Source: CADDYT01 sp035294125 (lineage in GTDB: Bacteria; Chloroflexota; Ktedonobacteria; Ktedonobacterales; Ktedonobacteraceae). From it: a stretch of 64,000 nt of DNA. Shown here piece after piece: positions 1 to 8,701 of this stretch (position 1 is its first letter; every line of letters starts with the position of its first letter). The DNA is taken from NCBI GenBank assembly GCA_035294125.1, contig DATGLM010000025.1, positions 25,710 through 89,709 on the forward strand, written 5' to 3'. A model generated the notes under the pieces. The model was given only the letters and a program-made list of their open reading frames with translations, did not search any database and was not told the DNA's origin. The position numbers were made by a program, and so were the translations under genes.

Positions 1-52
1 AGCCTGTGATATCTTCACGTCATGCGACCGTAATCAGTGTAGCAAAACGTTC

Positions 53-82
53 TTGCCCACCCTTCGGGGAAAGTAGTACAAT
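53..82 (+). promoter_or_regulatory. Candidate sigma70-type promoter for the first gene
   Basis: TTGCCC (53-58) and TACAAT (77-82) are separated by 18 bp and lie about 65 bp before the binding-protein start. Found by eye only. Confidence 0.4.
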
Positions 83-145
83 GCATCTTGCAAGGAGCAT
101 CTTCCTTGTGGTTATCTCCCGTAGCTACAGAAAGCGAGGCCTTTT

Positions 146-1789
146 GTGTATCATAAATGGTTCGCCCATACAAAACGCTGGCCGTCCGTGTTTTTATTTT
201 TTGGTGCGCTACTGCTCGTGCTGGCCGCATGCAGCGGCGGCAATGGGTCGCCCAGTGCGAATGGCTCTTCCACACCGGCGCCCAAACAGGTACTGACCTT
301 CCCCAATGTCGGAACGACCGATATTGCTGATCTTGATCCCGCAACGGGGCCGGATGCCAACTCGGCGCTTGTTGTTGGTATGGTTTACAGCGGTCTGGTC
401 AAGTCCGATGTGAATTTGAATGTCGTTCCTGACCAGGCTACCTGGGATATCTCTGATAACAATACGGTCTACACCTTCCACATAAAACCGGGCATTACCT
501 TCTCCGATGGTACTCCTGTCACCGCTCAAACCTACGTTTACACGCTGACACGTCAGTTGCTCCCGGCAGTGAACTCGCCGGTTGCCTCGTTCTTTGAGGC
601 GAATATCGTGGGTGCCGATGCCGTCAGCAGTGGAAAGACAACAACGCTGGCAGGCGTTAAGGCGATTGATGCCCAGACGTTGCAGATAACGCTCACAAAG
701 CCTACTCCCTACTTTCTCGAGGTACTTACCAACTCGCTCTACTACCCGCTCAACGAGAAGATCATTAATCAGTATGGGCAGACGAAGTGGGTAGACCATG
801 CCGCCGGGAATGGCATTGGCACCGGTCCCTTTATGATCAAGGAGTGGGACCACAATGTCAAAATGATTCTGGTTCCCAACCCGCACTATTATGGTGCGAA
901 AACGCGGTTGAGCGAGGTTGACATGCTCTTCGTGAACGACCCGACCACCGCCTTCAACGCCTACCGTGCGGGCCAGTATTCTTTTGTCTGGAATCTCGAC
1001 CCGCAGGATCAACAAACGGCGAAGAACATGCCCGGCTTTATCCGTCATCCCTTGCTGGAGACAGACCTGCTGTTTTTCGACAACACGAAGCCGCCGTTCA
1101 ATAATGTCGCGGTGCGCCAGGCCTTTGCCTATGCGACCGATAAGGATACGCTGGCGCACGCGATCTTCAAGGATGCCGTCGTGCCCGCGCCAACGATTAT
1201 TCCGCCCGGTATGCCCGGCTACCAGCCAGATTATCCCGGCTTGCCCTATGATAGGACGAAGGCCAGGCAACTGTTGCTCTCCGTATATCCCGATGTGAGC
1301 CAGGTGCCCCCGATTACGTTCTCGTACCCAAGCTCGCAGGTCACGCTGGAAGAGGCCTCTGCCCTCCAACAGATGTGGCAGAACGCGCTGGGCATCCAGG
1401 TCAGGCTCAATGCTGTCGAGTTGACCGCCTACAACCAGGAAACGTCCCATCACCAGATACAGTTTGGCTTTACACAGTGGAGCGCGGACTTTCCTGACCC
1501 CTACGACTGGCTGGCTCTGAACCTGACCACCGGCGCGCCCAATAACAACGGCGACTGGAGCAATGCCCAGTTCGACCAGCTTATCAAGGAAGCGGAGCAG
1601 ACTACCGGCGATGCACGTATCGCCCTCTACAATCAGGCAGAGCAAATAGCTATTACCGCTGTTGGCTGGCTGCCACTCGACCACGAAGCGATGGCCGCCA
1701 TCATCCCCTCCTGGGTGCATGGCGTCACGCTTAATAGTAACGGCCTCTACTTCGGTGACTGGTCCGGCGTCTATCTTTCGGCTCATTAA
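146..1789 (+). CDS. ABC transporter substrate-binding lipoprotein, peptide/oligopeptide (OppA/DppA, SBP_bac_5) family
   Basis: Probably captures peptides or other small solutes at the outer face of the membrane for an ABC importer. The 547-residue protein starts at GTG with a GAGG Shine-Dalgarno 6 bp upstream. A basic N-terminus, a hydrophobic stretch and the lipobox L-A-A-C (Cys29) mark a lipoprotein, followed by a Gly/Ser/Thr/Pro linker. The body has family-5 features: binding to a ligand-enclosing cleft implied by the TYVYTLTRQL and GTGPFMIKEW stretches, and the C-terminal SADFPDPYDWL region. Length is typical of the family. No permease or ATPase gene follows, so the rest of the transporter is encoded elsewhere or upstream of the window. 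The substrate cannot be predicted. Confidence 0.85.
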   Translation: MYHKWFAHTKRWPSVFLFFGALLLVLAACSGGNGSPSANGSSTPAPKQVLTFPNVGTTDIADLDPATGPDANSALVVGMVYSGLVKSDVNLNVVPDQATWDISDNNTVYTFHIKPGITFSDGTPVTAQTYVYTLTRQLLPAVNSPVASFFEANIVGADAVSSGKTTTLAGVKAIDAQTLQITLTKPTPYFLEVLTNSLYYPLNEKIINQYGQTKWVDHAAGNGIGTGPFMIKEWDHNVKMILVPNPHYYGAKTRLSEVDMLFVNDPTTAFNAYRAGQYSFVWNLDPQDQQTAKNMPGFIRHPLLETDLLFFDNTKPPFNNVAVRQAFAYATDKDTLAHAIFKDAVVPAPTIIPPGMPGYQPDYPGLPYDRTKARQLLLSVYPDVSQVPPITFSYPSSQVTLEEASALQQMWQNALGIQVRLNAVELTAYNQETSHHQIQFGFTQWSADFPDPYDWLALNLTTGAPNNNGDWSNAQFDQLIKEAEQTTGDARIALYNQAEQIAITAVGWLPLDHEAMAAIIPSWVHGVTLNSNGLYFGDWSGVYLSAH

Positions 1790-1794
1790 CAGTC

Positions 1795-1823
1795 TTGAAA
1801 GCCGTGCGGCCTGATGTTATACT
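1795..1823 (+). promoter_or_regulatory. Candidate promoter TTGAAA-N17-TATACT
   Basis: Good boxes with 17-bp spacing (1795-1800 and 1818-1823) just after the binding-protein stop codon. The predicted RNA start (about 1830) falls directly before the hairpin at 1839-1866, so transcripts towards gdhA would have to read through it. Confidence 0.5.
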
Positions 1824-1838
1824 ATAGATGACCACAGA

Positions 1839-1866
1839 AAAGCCCGCCCGTCTTCGGGCGGGCTTT
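1839..1866 (+). terminator. Rho-independent terminator
   Basis: Perfect 12-bp stem (1839-1850 with 1855-1866), TCTT loop, T-rich 3' side. It ends the binding-protein transcript and lies in the leader region of gdhA. Confidence 0.85.
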
Positions 1867-1990
1867 TATCGCATGTGTGTGTATTGATTGTGAGAATAAC
1901 ATGGGTTGAAGAAACAGGCGATGATGCCTGTCTACGCAATGTTGCAAAGCGAGCCGCTGACTGGCTCACAACTAAGGAGGTTCTTAAGTT

Positions 1991-3244
1991 ATGGCTGTCG
2001 AAGTTATTAATCCCTACGAAGTGGCGGTCGCCCAGTTTGATGAGGCGGCTGAGCGTCTTGGTCTCTCACAGGCAATGCGGGCTATTTTACGCAAGCCCAA
2101 ACGCGAATTGACCGTGAATTTTCCCGTGCGCATGGACAACGGTGACGTTGTGATGTTTACCGGCTACCGTGTCCAGCACAATATCAATCGCGGACCGGCC
2201 AAAGGCGGCGTCCGCTTCAGCCCCGAAGTCTCGCTCGACGAGGTGCGGGCGCTAGCGATGTGGATGACGTGGAAGTGCGCCGTGGTCGGTATTCCCTTCG
2301 GTGGGGCCAAAGGCGGCGTCATCTGTGACCCTCAAGCGCTCTCACGCGGCGAACTCGAACGGCTCACGCGTCGCTATGCCACCGAAATATCTGTCCTCAT
2401 GGGACCTGATAGCGATATTCCCGCCCCCGATATGAACACGAACCCGCAGATCATGGCCTGGATGATGGACACCTTCTCGATGCATCGTGGCTACTCCGTT
2501 CCGGCTGTCGTGACAGGCAAGCCACTGGCGATTGGCGGCAGTGAGGGGCGCCTGGAAGCAACGGCACGTGGCGTGCAGATTATCGCGCGCGAGGCTATGC
2601 TGCACAACGGTATGGTGCCAGATCAGTGCTCGGTCGTCGTGCAGGGTTTCGGCAACGTTGGCAGCATCTCCGCCCGTATGCTGCACGAACTGGGCTGCAA
2701 AGTAATTGGTCTGAGCGATATCAGCGGTGGCATCTACAACCCCAGAGGCATCAATGTGCATCACGCGCTGCGCCACTCGAAGGAGCATGGGACGCTGCTC
2801 GGCTTCCCGGAGGCCGAAGCCATTACTAACGCGCAACTGCTGGAACTGCCCTGTGATGTGCTCGTGCCAGCCGCGCTGGAAAACCAGTTGACACAGAAGA
2901 ATGCCGGGCGTGTCCAGGCAAAGCTGATTATCGAGGCGGCCAACGGTCCCACGACGCCCGAAGCCGACCGCGTCTTCAACGAACGCGGTATCATGGTTGT
3001 CCCTGACATTCTTGCCAACGCGGGCGGCGTGACGGTCAGCTACTTTGAGTGGGTGCAGGACCTGCAGCGTTTCTTCTGGGCCGAGAACGAGATCAACAAC
3101 CGGCTGGAATCGATCATGACCCGCTCCTTCCAGGCCGTGCTTGCCAAAGCCGACGAGCAGGAGACGAATCTGCGCATGGGGGCTTATCTCCTCGCCGTTG
3201 CCCGCGTCGCCGAAGCCACCGAACTGCGCGGCGTGTACCCGTAA
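1991..3244 (+). CDS. gdhA: Glutamate dehydrogenase (Glu/Leu/Phe/Val dehydrogenase family)
   Basis: Cytosolic enzyme interconverting glutamate and 2-oxoglutarate plus ammonia with NAD(P)H; it links carbon and nitrogen metabolism. The 417-residue length is typical of the hexameric bacterial enzyme. Visible hallmarks: the substrate-binding GPAKGGVRF segment, the catalytic-lysine segment PFGGAKGGV, PAPDMNTN, and the Rossmann motif QGFGNVGS of the nucleotide-binding domain. The ATG start has an AAGGAGG Shine-Dalgarno 10 bp upstream. Short dyads lie between the terminator at 1839-1866 and the start (for example ACAGGC/GCCTGT near 1915). Cofactor preference is not predictable by eye. Leucine dehydrogenase is a less likely alternative because of the length. 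Confidence 0.9.
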   Translation: MAVEVINPYEVAVAQFDEAAERLGLSQAMRAILRKPKRELTVNFPVRMDNGDVVMFTGYRVQHNINRGPAKGGVRFSPEVSLDEVRALAMWMTWKCAVVGIPFGGAKGGVICDPQALSRGELERLTRRYATEISVLMGPDSDIPAPDMNTNPQIMAWMMDTFSMHRGYSVPAVVTGKPLAIGGSEGRLEATARGVQIIAREAMLHNGMVPDQCSVVVQGFGNVGSISARMLHELGCKVIGLSDISGGIYNPRGINVHHALRHSKEHGTLLGFPEAEAITNAQLLELPCDVLVPAALENQLTQKNAGRVQAKLIIEAANGPTTPEADRVFNERGIMVVPDILANAGGVTVSYFEWVQDLQRFFWAENEINNRLESIMTRSFQAVLAKADEQETNLRMGAYLLAVARVAEATELRGVYP

Positions 3245-3282
3245 GTAAAGCAATTCCATTTTCCCAGGTCGACCACCATCTC

Positions 3283-3400
3283 GGGCCAGCCCTTGCGGCT
3301 GGCCCTGTTATACACGAACGCCCGCGAAGCGAGCGGGCGATGCATGGGTGGTGGCGTGGTCGTATACAGTAGGGCCGACCCTCGCGGGGGCGCGGTCGGC
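3283..3400. repeat. Paired palindromic (REP/BIME-like) intergenic element, copy A
   Basis: Three hairpins in a row: 3283-3291 with 3297-3305, 3319-3325 with 3333-3339, and 3374-3380 with 3394-3400. The linkers TATACACGA (3310-3318) and CGTATACAGTAGGGCC (3361-3376) recur in the copy at 26217-26313, although the hairpin arms differ in sequence. It lies between the convergent gdhA and recJ and could serve as a terminator for both. Confidence 0.65.
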
Positions 3401-3461
3401 TACCCCGTCGATTCCACTTCTTGCCGTCGGCCTGAGGGTGGTTGGATAGTGAGTGATATGC

Positions 3462-5384
3462 TTACCCCGCCGCTTCCACATGTAGAATCTTCAGCCAGAT
3501 GTCATATTTGCCGTTCTCGTCGGGGTAGGTGTTGGCTTCGAGACGGAAGATGATGTTGACGTGGGTGATGCCGCTGAGGGAGTGCAGTTGCGTGGCACCG
3601 CGTAGGATGGTGCCGACGACGCGCCGGGTATGATTATTGGAGACTCCCAGTCGCAGACGCAGGTTGCGCCTCTCCAAACCGCTTGCCCAACTGTCCATGA
3701 GGCGCAGACGCTCCATCTTGAAGGTCGGTTCGGGATTGCCTGCCCCGAACGGAGCAAGGGCGCGAATCTTCTGGTAGGTCTCGTAATTGAGGAGATCGAA
3801 GCGCGTGAAGACGAGATCGACCTTCGGGCCAGTCGGGGTCGGTGCACGTTCGACATCGACTGCTATGGCGTCCGCCTCTGTTCCTGCTTCGGGCGCGTCG
3901 ACAGGTTCGGATGGGTCGTTGTTGAGAGAATTCTCAACTTCACCGTCAAGCCCGGTTTTGTCTTCCTCCCCTGTGGAGACAGGCGCCTGGGCGCGCTCAA
4001 GGAGGTAGTCGTGAAATTGTGAGACGTGTTCGCTCTGAATGGTGAAACCTGCCGCTTGTTCGTGGCCTCCGTAGCGTTCCAGGTGGTTTTTATGGGCCTC
4101 GTCGTAGGCGCGCAGGGCTGAAATAATGTTGAAGCCCTTCTGGCTGCGGGCGGAGCCTCGGCTCAGGTGTTTCTCGCGGTCCTCGCTGAGCACCAGCACC
4201 GGCTTATTGATCTCCTCCGACAGCTTGCCGGCTACCAGGCCAAGAATGCCCTCGTGCCAGTTTTCGCCGCTGACCAGGATGACCTGTTTCTGGCTTTGTT
4301 CCTGTGCCGCGAGGCGCACGGCCCGCATCAACTCCTCGGTCTGCTGCTGCCGCGATTGATTGATTTCCTCCAGTTGCGCGGCAATCTCTCTGGCGCGAGT
4401 CTCGTCATCGGTGGTGAGCAACTCGAAGGCGATACTGGCGTGTTTCATGCGCCCGGCGGCGTTGATGCGTGGCGAGATGCCATAGGCGATATCGCGTTCG
4501 CGGATGCGCCCCGGTTGCATATTGGCGAACTGCATCAAAGCACGCAAGCCGGGATTCGGGGTGACGGGAGCATTCATCTTTTGCAGCCCCAGGCGCACCA
4601 GCGTATGATTTTCGCCTTTGAGCGCGGCTAGATCGGCAATGGTGCCGACGGCAACGAGATCGAGATAGTCCATCTCCTGCTCGCGAGGAAGCCCGTACAG
4701 GCGCAATAGCGCCTGTACCAGCTTGAAAGCGACGCCGACGCCGCACAAGTAGCGCTCGCCGTAGGTGCAATCCGGTCGCCAGGGATTGACCATCGCGTAG
4801 GCGACAGGCATCGTCTCTGGGGGCTGGTGATGGTCGGTAATAATGACATCAATGTCCAGCACGCGGGCATACTCGACCTGCTCCACATCCGAACTGGCGC
4901 AGTCCGTGGTGATAATCAGCGTTGTTCCCCTGGCTTTGAGCAGGTCGAGTGCGGGCAGGTTGAGGCCGCAGCCTTCGTAGAGGCGGTGTGGAATGTAGTA
5001 ATCCAGGACAGCCTGGGATTGTGTATGCGCAATGAGCGCGCGCAAGGCACGAGTTAGCAGGGACGAGGAGGTGACGCCATCCGCGTCGTAATCACCATAG
5101 ACTGTGATATGTTCTCCGTTTGTCAGCGCCCGCACGATGCGATCCCGCGCCTTCTCCATGTCGATGAGGGCCAGTGGGTCGGGAGTCTGCGCGTAATCAG
5201 CGGCCATGAAGGCATGCATGTCTTCAGCGGTGGTGATGCCGCGATTGCACAGGAGCTGCGCCTGCAATGCCTCGATCCCCGCCTGCTCGTAGAACTTGAA
5301 CTGCTCCTGGCTCAGTCGTTCGTATACCTGCCATTGTGAAGGTGATTCCAACTGTGAGTGTGATGATGCGAGAGGTGGTTCCAC
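3462..5384 (-). CDS. recJ: Single-stranded-DNA-specific 5'-3' exonuclease RecJ
   Basis: Degrades 5' ssDNA tails in recombination, mismatch and base excision repair. DHH-family phosphoesterase: motif I DYDADGVTSS, the DHH motif in TDHHQPPE, then the DHHA1 domain with GGHEQAAGF-type residues and a C-terminal OB-like region. An upstream ATG at 5474 would overlap hemW by 70 bp. The GTG at 5384 (VEPPLASS) is preferred: it has an AAAGGA Shine-Dalgarno at the right distance and starts 20 bp after the hemW stop, giving 640 residues. An acidic insertion near residues 475-520 (GEEDKTGLDGEVENSLNNDP region) looks disordered. Probably co-transcribed with hemW. Confidence 0.92.
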   Translation of the reverse strand: MEPPLASSHSQLESPSQWQVYERLSQEQFKFYEQAGIEALQAQLLCNRGITTAEDMHAFMAADYAQTPDPLALIDMEKARDRIVRALTNGEHITVYGDYDADGVTSSSLLTRALRALIAHTQSQAVLDYYIPHRLYEGCGLNLPALDLLKARGTTLIITTDCASSDVEQVEYARVLDIDVIITDHHQPPETMPVAYAMVNPWRPDCTYGERYLCGVGVAFKLVQALLRLYGLPREQEMDYLDLVAVGTIADLAALKGENHTLVRLGLQKMNAPVTPNPGLRALMQFANMQPGRIRERDIAYGISPRINAAGRMKHASIAFELLTTDDETRAREIAAQLEEINQSRQQQTEELMRAVRLAAQEQSQKQVILVSGENWHEGILGLVAGKLSEEINKPVLVLSEDREKHLSRGSARSQKGFNIISALRAYDEAHKNHLERYGGHEQAAGFTIQSEHVSQFHDYLLERAQAPVSTGEEDKTGLDGEVENSLNNDPSEPVDAPEAGTEADAIAVDVERAPTPTGPKVDLVFTRFDLLNYETYQKIRALAPFGAGNPEPTFKMERLRLMDSWASGLERRNLRLRLGVSNNHTRRVVGTILRGATQLHSLSGITHVNIIFRLEANTYPDENGKYDIWLKILHVEAAG

Positions 5385-5404
5385 AGGCGTATCCTTTGTT
5401 CTAT

Positions 5405-6652
5405 CTATTCTGGTAGCAGTCGCATGAATACCTCGTTGCCGAGCAGCCGTCCGCGCTTGCTCAGGCGTAGCCATCCTCCCGCGCCCTCCCTGCTGTCCTC
5501 ACCCTCTCGTTCCAGTAAGCCTGCCTCCTCAACCTGTTGCAGTCGATTGCCGACAAATTGGGCAAAGGGAATGCCAAAACGCTGCTCGAAGGTGGGCAGG
5601 TGCAGGCCGGGCGCGGTGCGCAGGGCGAGGAAGGCGGTCTCCACCATTTCCTGTTCGCGTCCAACCGTCTCACTGGCCGTTTCGTCTACAGGCAGCCGCC
5701 CCGCTTTGAGCATGCGCACATATTCCTGGGGATCGCGCACGTCTGAGAAGCGATGACCGCCAAAGAAGGAGTAAGCACCGGCTCCCATACCGAGGTAAGG
5801 CAGGTTCTGCCAGTAGGTCAGGTTGTGGCGGCTGGCATGTCCGGGCAATGCCCAGTTCGATATTTCGTAATTCATATAGCCGTGCTTGAGCAAGAGTTCA
5901 TCAGCATATTCATACATATCGGCGCAGAGGTCGTCGTCGCCGGGGGTGATGCGGCCCTCCTGCGTCCAGGAGTGAAAAGGTGTGCCTTCCTCGATAATGA
6001 GGGAGTAGAGCGAGAGGTGTTCCGGGCGCAGGGCCACTGCCTGCTCAAGTGTTTCTTGCCAGTGACGCATGGTCTGACCGGGCAGGCCGAACATAAAGTC
6101 GACATTGATAGAGGTAAAGCACGCAGTGCGAGCGGACTCTACCGCCTGGATAATTTCGGCTGGTGAATGGATGCGGCCCAGTGTCTTGAGTAGAGCGGCA
6201 TCGAAGCTTTGTCCTCCCAGGCTGAGACGGTTGATGCCCGCCGCGCGCAAGCCGCGCAACTGTTCGAGGCTCAGTGTGCCGGGATTGGCTTCAAGGGTGA
6301 TTTCCGCGTCTTCATCCACAGCGAAGGCGGAGCGACAGGCCGCGAGGATGCGTGTGATCTGTTCCACGCTCAGCAGGCTGGGTGTGCCGCCGCCGAAAAA
6401 GACCGTGCGACTGCGGCGTGGTTCGCCGCCGGGAAGCTGTACCACCTGGCCCATCAGACCAATTTCGCTCACAAGCGCACGCACATAGGGTTCGCGCAGG
6501 GGCAGGATTCCGGCATAGGTATTGAAATCGCAGTAGTAGCAGCGGGTATGGCAGAAAGGAATATGCAGGTAGAGGGAGACGGTCTCCAAAAGTTCAGATA
6601 TGGGTGCTTCATTGACTGGTATTTTTGTTGCAAGAGGTACCTTTGCTATCAT
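5405..6652 (-). CDS. hemW: Radical SAM protein HemW (heme chaperone, formerly oxygen-independent coproporphyrinogen III oxidase-like)
   Basis: Radical SAM protein of the HemN/HemW clade; characterised HemW proteins bind heme and deliver it to target proteins rather than oxidising coproporphyrinogen. The cluster-binding motif is CHTRCYYC (CxxxCxxC), starting near residue 34, followed by FFGGGTPSLL and the C-terminal HemN domain. Lacking an extended N-terminus with a fourth conserved cysteine, it resembles HemW rather than HemN. 415 residues. The ATG at 6652 has an AAGGA Shine-Dalgarno. First gene of a two-gene unit with recJ. Confidence 0.88.
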   Translation of the reverse strand: MIAKVPLATKIPVNEAPISELLETVSLYLHIPFCHTRCYYCDFNTYAGILPLREPYVRALVSEIGLMGQVVQLPGGEPRRSRTVFFGGGTPSLLSVEQITRILAACRSAFAVDEDAEITLEANPGTLSLEQLRGLRAAGINRLSLGGQSFDAALLKTLGRIHSPAEIIQAVESARTACFTSINVDFMFGLPGQTMRHWQETLEQAVALRPEHLSLYSLIIEEGTPFHSWTQEGRITPGDDDLCADMYEYADELLLKHGYMNYEISNWALPGHASRHNLTYWQNLPYLGMGAGAYSFFGGHRFSDVRDPQEYVRMLKAGRLPVDETASETVGREQEMVETAFLALRTAPGLHLPTFEQRFGIPFAQFVGNRLQQVEEAGLLEREGEDSREGAGGWLRLSKRGRLLGNEVFMRLLPE

Positions 6653-6693
6653 AGATAATCCTTAAGAGAAAAGAGACGAGCAAGGAAGAGCGG

Positions 6694-6749
6694 GAAAGTA
6701 TTCACGAGCGATAAGCTTTGCGCAAGGCTTATCGCTCGTGAATACTTTC
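6694..6749 (-). terminator. Long perfect hairpin downstream of the foldase gene
   Basis: The 23-bp arms 6694-6716 and 6727-6749 are fully complementary with a 10-nt loop. There is no long U-tract on either side. It lies between the foldase gene's stop and the hemW start, so it probably ends foldase transcription. Confidence 0.75.
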
Positions 6750-6769
6750 TGGCTTTCCTCAGAAGTTGT

Positions 6770-8194
6770 CTACGGTGCCGCCGGATTGGGCGCGCCAGGG
6801 ACAGCCGTGGCCGGAGCGCCGGAAGGCAGGTCTGGCGGCATGTTAGACGTGTCGGTCAGCATATTCTGGTTGACCGCCGTAATCTTCATGTTCGGCAGCG
6901 CTCTCTGCTCGAACAGCCAGCTCGTCAGCGCGTTGGTCTGCAAAGATTGCAGGGTGGTCTTGTCTAGCGCACGCGACGGGTCGATATCCACGATCTTGAC
7001 GATGTGATAAGCGCCATTTTCGTCCAGGACAGGACTGAGTTCGCCCACGTAACGCGCAGGGTCGAAGAGCCAGTTGTCGATGACGCCGGATTGGTCGGTC
7101 TGCGCCAGTTGCCCGCGAGCAAGCCAGCCAAGGTCGCCGCCGCTGCTGGCAGTCGTGGCATCCACCGATTTCTGTTTGGCAAGAGTGCCGAAGTCGGCTC
7201 CCTTCTTGAGCTGATTCAGAAGCTGCTGCGCGGCAGACTGCGTGCTCGCGGTGATCGAGAGAACATGTACCTGGTACGTCGGCGATTTGATCAGCGAGGC
7301 GAGGTAAGACTGCATGTTGTTGCGGCGCACGAGCAGGGCCGACATGGTCTGCACATCACTATCACTGATGTTGTCCTGGCTGAGGAACTTGCTATAAGTC
7401 ATGCCCTTCGGCAGGTTCGCCTTCAGGTTAGCGATAAACTGGTTGACCTGCGTCGCTGTGGGATTCACCTTCGCCTGAACAGCAGCGCTCTGTGTCGCCA
7501 GCCATTCGCGAATGATTTCATCGTCCTGCAGGTACGTCGCGCTGTCGTTGCCAACCTGGGACTGAGTGAAGAGCTGCTGCTCGTCGGGAATGGTGTTCTG
7601 CTCCAGATTGGTGTACTGCGAGTTGATTTGATCGTGTTTGGTCTGGGCGGCAGTCAGGTCTTTCTTCGTGCTGGCAAGCTGCGCGTTGAGTTGCTGGCGC
7701 TGCGTATTAGAGCTTGCGCTCTTAATCTCTTTGTTCAGCGTATCGATTTTAGAGGTATCTGTGTCGATAATCTTCTGTTCCGCGTCGACCTGTGCTTTCA
7801 GGCTGGAAGCCTGGGCATTCAGACCATGCGGGCCGTTGAGCTTCTCTTCCTCAAGTTCCGTTCTCACCGCGACCAGTTTGCGATAGTCGGACTGCGGTAT
7901 CTGGTGGCCATTGACGCTGGTGATCGGTAAGCCCGGGGTGATCACATTGAGGTTGATCCAGGTGCCAACGATGACAGCAACGATCAGCAGGCCAATCAGG
8001 CCAGCAACAGCCCAGGTAGCGCGCTGCTGGAACTTGATCTTCTCTTTGTGCGAGAGGTGGCCGCCCCAGCCAAAAATAATGGGCTTGCCGTCACGCCGCG
8101 CATCAAAGCGAGCCGTCTGTTTGACGTATTTGTTCGATTTGTTGGACCGCGCTGACCGCTTGCTGTCCGGCTTGCGCGCTGTTTGACTATTCAT
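6770..8194 (-). CDS. Membrane-anchored peptidyl-prolyl cis-trans isomerase, parvulin/PrsA-SurA type
   Basis: Likely extracytoplasmic foldase for exported proteins. The 474-residue protein has a basic cytosolic N-terminus (about 57 residues), one transmembrane helix around 60-82 (WAVAGLIGLLIVAVIVGTWI), a SurA-N-like segment beginning SVNGHQIPQSDYRKL, a long Lys/Gln/Asn-rich coiled coil (about 125-205), and a rotamase domain near 310-405 with the hallmark ADFGTLAKQKS...GGDLGWLARGQ. The C-terminus is Pro/Ala rich. There is no lipobox, so it is a signal anchor rather than a PrsA lipoprotein. The coiled-coil insertion between chaperone and PPIase parts is longer than in typical PrsA. Monocistronic, ending in the hairpin at 6694-6749. 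Confidence 0.82.
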   Translation of the reverse strand: MNSQTARKPDSKRSARSNKSNKYVKQTARFDARRDGKPIIFGWGGHLSHKEKIKFQQRATWAVAGLIGLLIVAVIVGTWINLNVITPGLPITSVNGHQIPQSDYRKLVAVRTELEEEKLNGPHGLNAQASSLKAQVDAEQKIIDTDTSKIDTLNKEIKSASSNTQRQQLNAQLASTKKDLTAAQTKHDQINSQYTNLEQNTIPDEQQLFTQSQVGNDSATYLQDDEIIREWLATQSAAVQAKVNPTATQVNQFIANLKANLPKGMTYSKFLSQDNISDSDVQTMSALLVRRNNMQSYLASLIKSPTYQVHVLSITASTQSAAQQLLNQLKKGADFGTLAKQKSVDATTASSGGDLGWLARGQLAQTDQSGVIDNWLFDPARYVGELSPVLDENGAYHIVKIVDIDPSRALDKTTLQSLQTNALTSWLFEQRALPNMKITAVNQNMLTDTSNMPPDLPSGAPATAVPGAPNPAAP

Positions 8195-8278
8195 GACTTA
8201 CGTGACTTCCCTTCTGCATCAGCGATGGTAGCGTCAATCCGTCAACAAACACAGCGAAGATGGCTACATGTCTGCCTG

Positions 8279-8327
8279 CTCTCCGCGCTCCCCTGCCTGG
8301 TGCAGATCAGAAGAGAAGCGCGGAGAG
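8279..8327 (-). terminator. Hairpin downstream of rpsR
   Basis: Perfect 11-bp arms 8279-8289 and 8317-8327 with a 27-nt loop, positioned after the rpsR stop on the minus strand. It probably ends the rpsF-ssb-rpsR transcript. Confidence 0.5.
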
Positions 8328-8389
8328 GGGGGCGAAGATCATGTACCCATCTCTCGCTGACTCATACTATGCCTGCTTTGCTCCACGCG

Positions 8390-8683
8390 CTACATGCCAC
8401 GAATGTGCTCGGCAGTGTAGGGCAACAACGCCATCTGGCGGGCCTCTTTAATGGCCCGGCTCAACAGGCGTTGATGCTTGGCACAGGTCCCGGTCTTCCG
8501 GCGCGGTTCAATCTTGCCGCGATCTGAGATATAGCGCTTCATGAAGCGACTGGCATCTTTGTAGTCGATCTCGCGAACGTGATCATGGCAAAACTGGCAA
8601 ATTTTGCGGCGAGACGTGCGCTCGCTCCTCCCGCTTTCGCGCCGTTCGCGGCGCGGTGCTGACGTTTCACTACGTCTTTGCAC
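8390..8683 (-). CDS. rpsR: 30S ribosomal protein bS18
   Basis: Small-subunit protein that pairs with bS6 on the 16S rRNA platform. The 97-residue sequence has the diagnostic CQFCHDH, DYKD, LRRFI-equivalent SRFMKRYISDRGKIEPRR and the TGTCAKHQRLLSRAIKEAR core. CxxC plus later Cys suggest a zinc-binding (C+) version. The extended N-terminus is Arg/Ser rich. The GTG start at 8683 has an AAGGAG Shine-Dalgarno and follows the ssb stop by 18 bp. Third gene of the rpsF-ssb-rpsR operon. Confidence 0.95.
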   Translation of the reverse strand: MQRRSETSAPRRERRESGRSERTSRRKICQFCHDHVREIDYKDASRFMKRYISDRGKIEPRRKTGTCAKHQRLLSRAIKEARQMALLPYTAEHIRGM

Positions 8684-8701
8684 GAACTTTCTCCTTCTTC
8701 A

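Noticed and set aside
209..1786. 525-codon minus-strand ORF opposite the peptide-binding protein gene
   Set aside because: Shadow of a real gene with a lipobox and family motifs; the antisense translation has no recognisable motif.
2342..3259. 305-codon minus-strand ORF over gdhA
   Set aside because: Overlaps a well-supported glutamate dehydrogenase; no domain.
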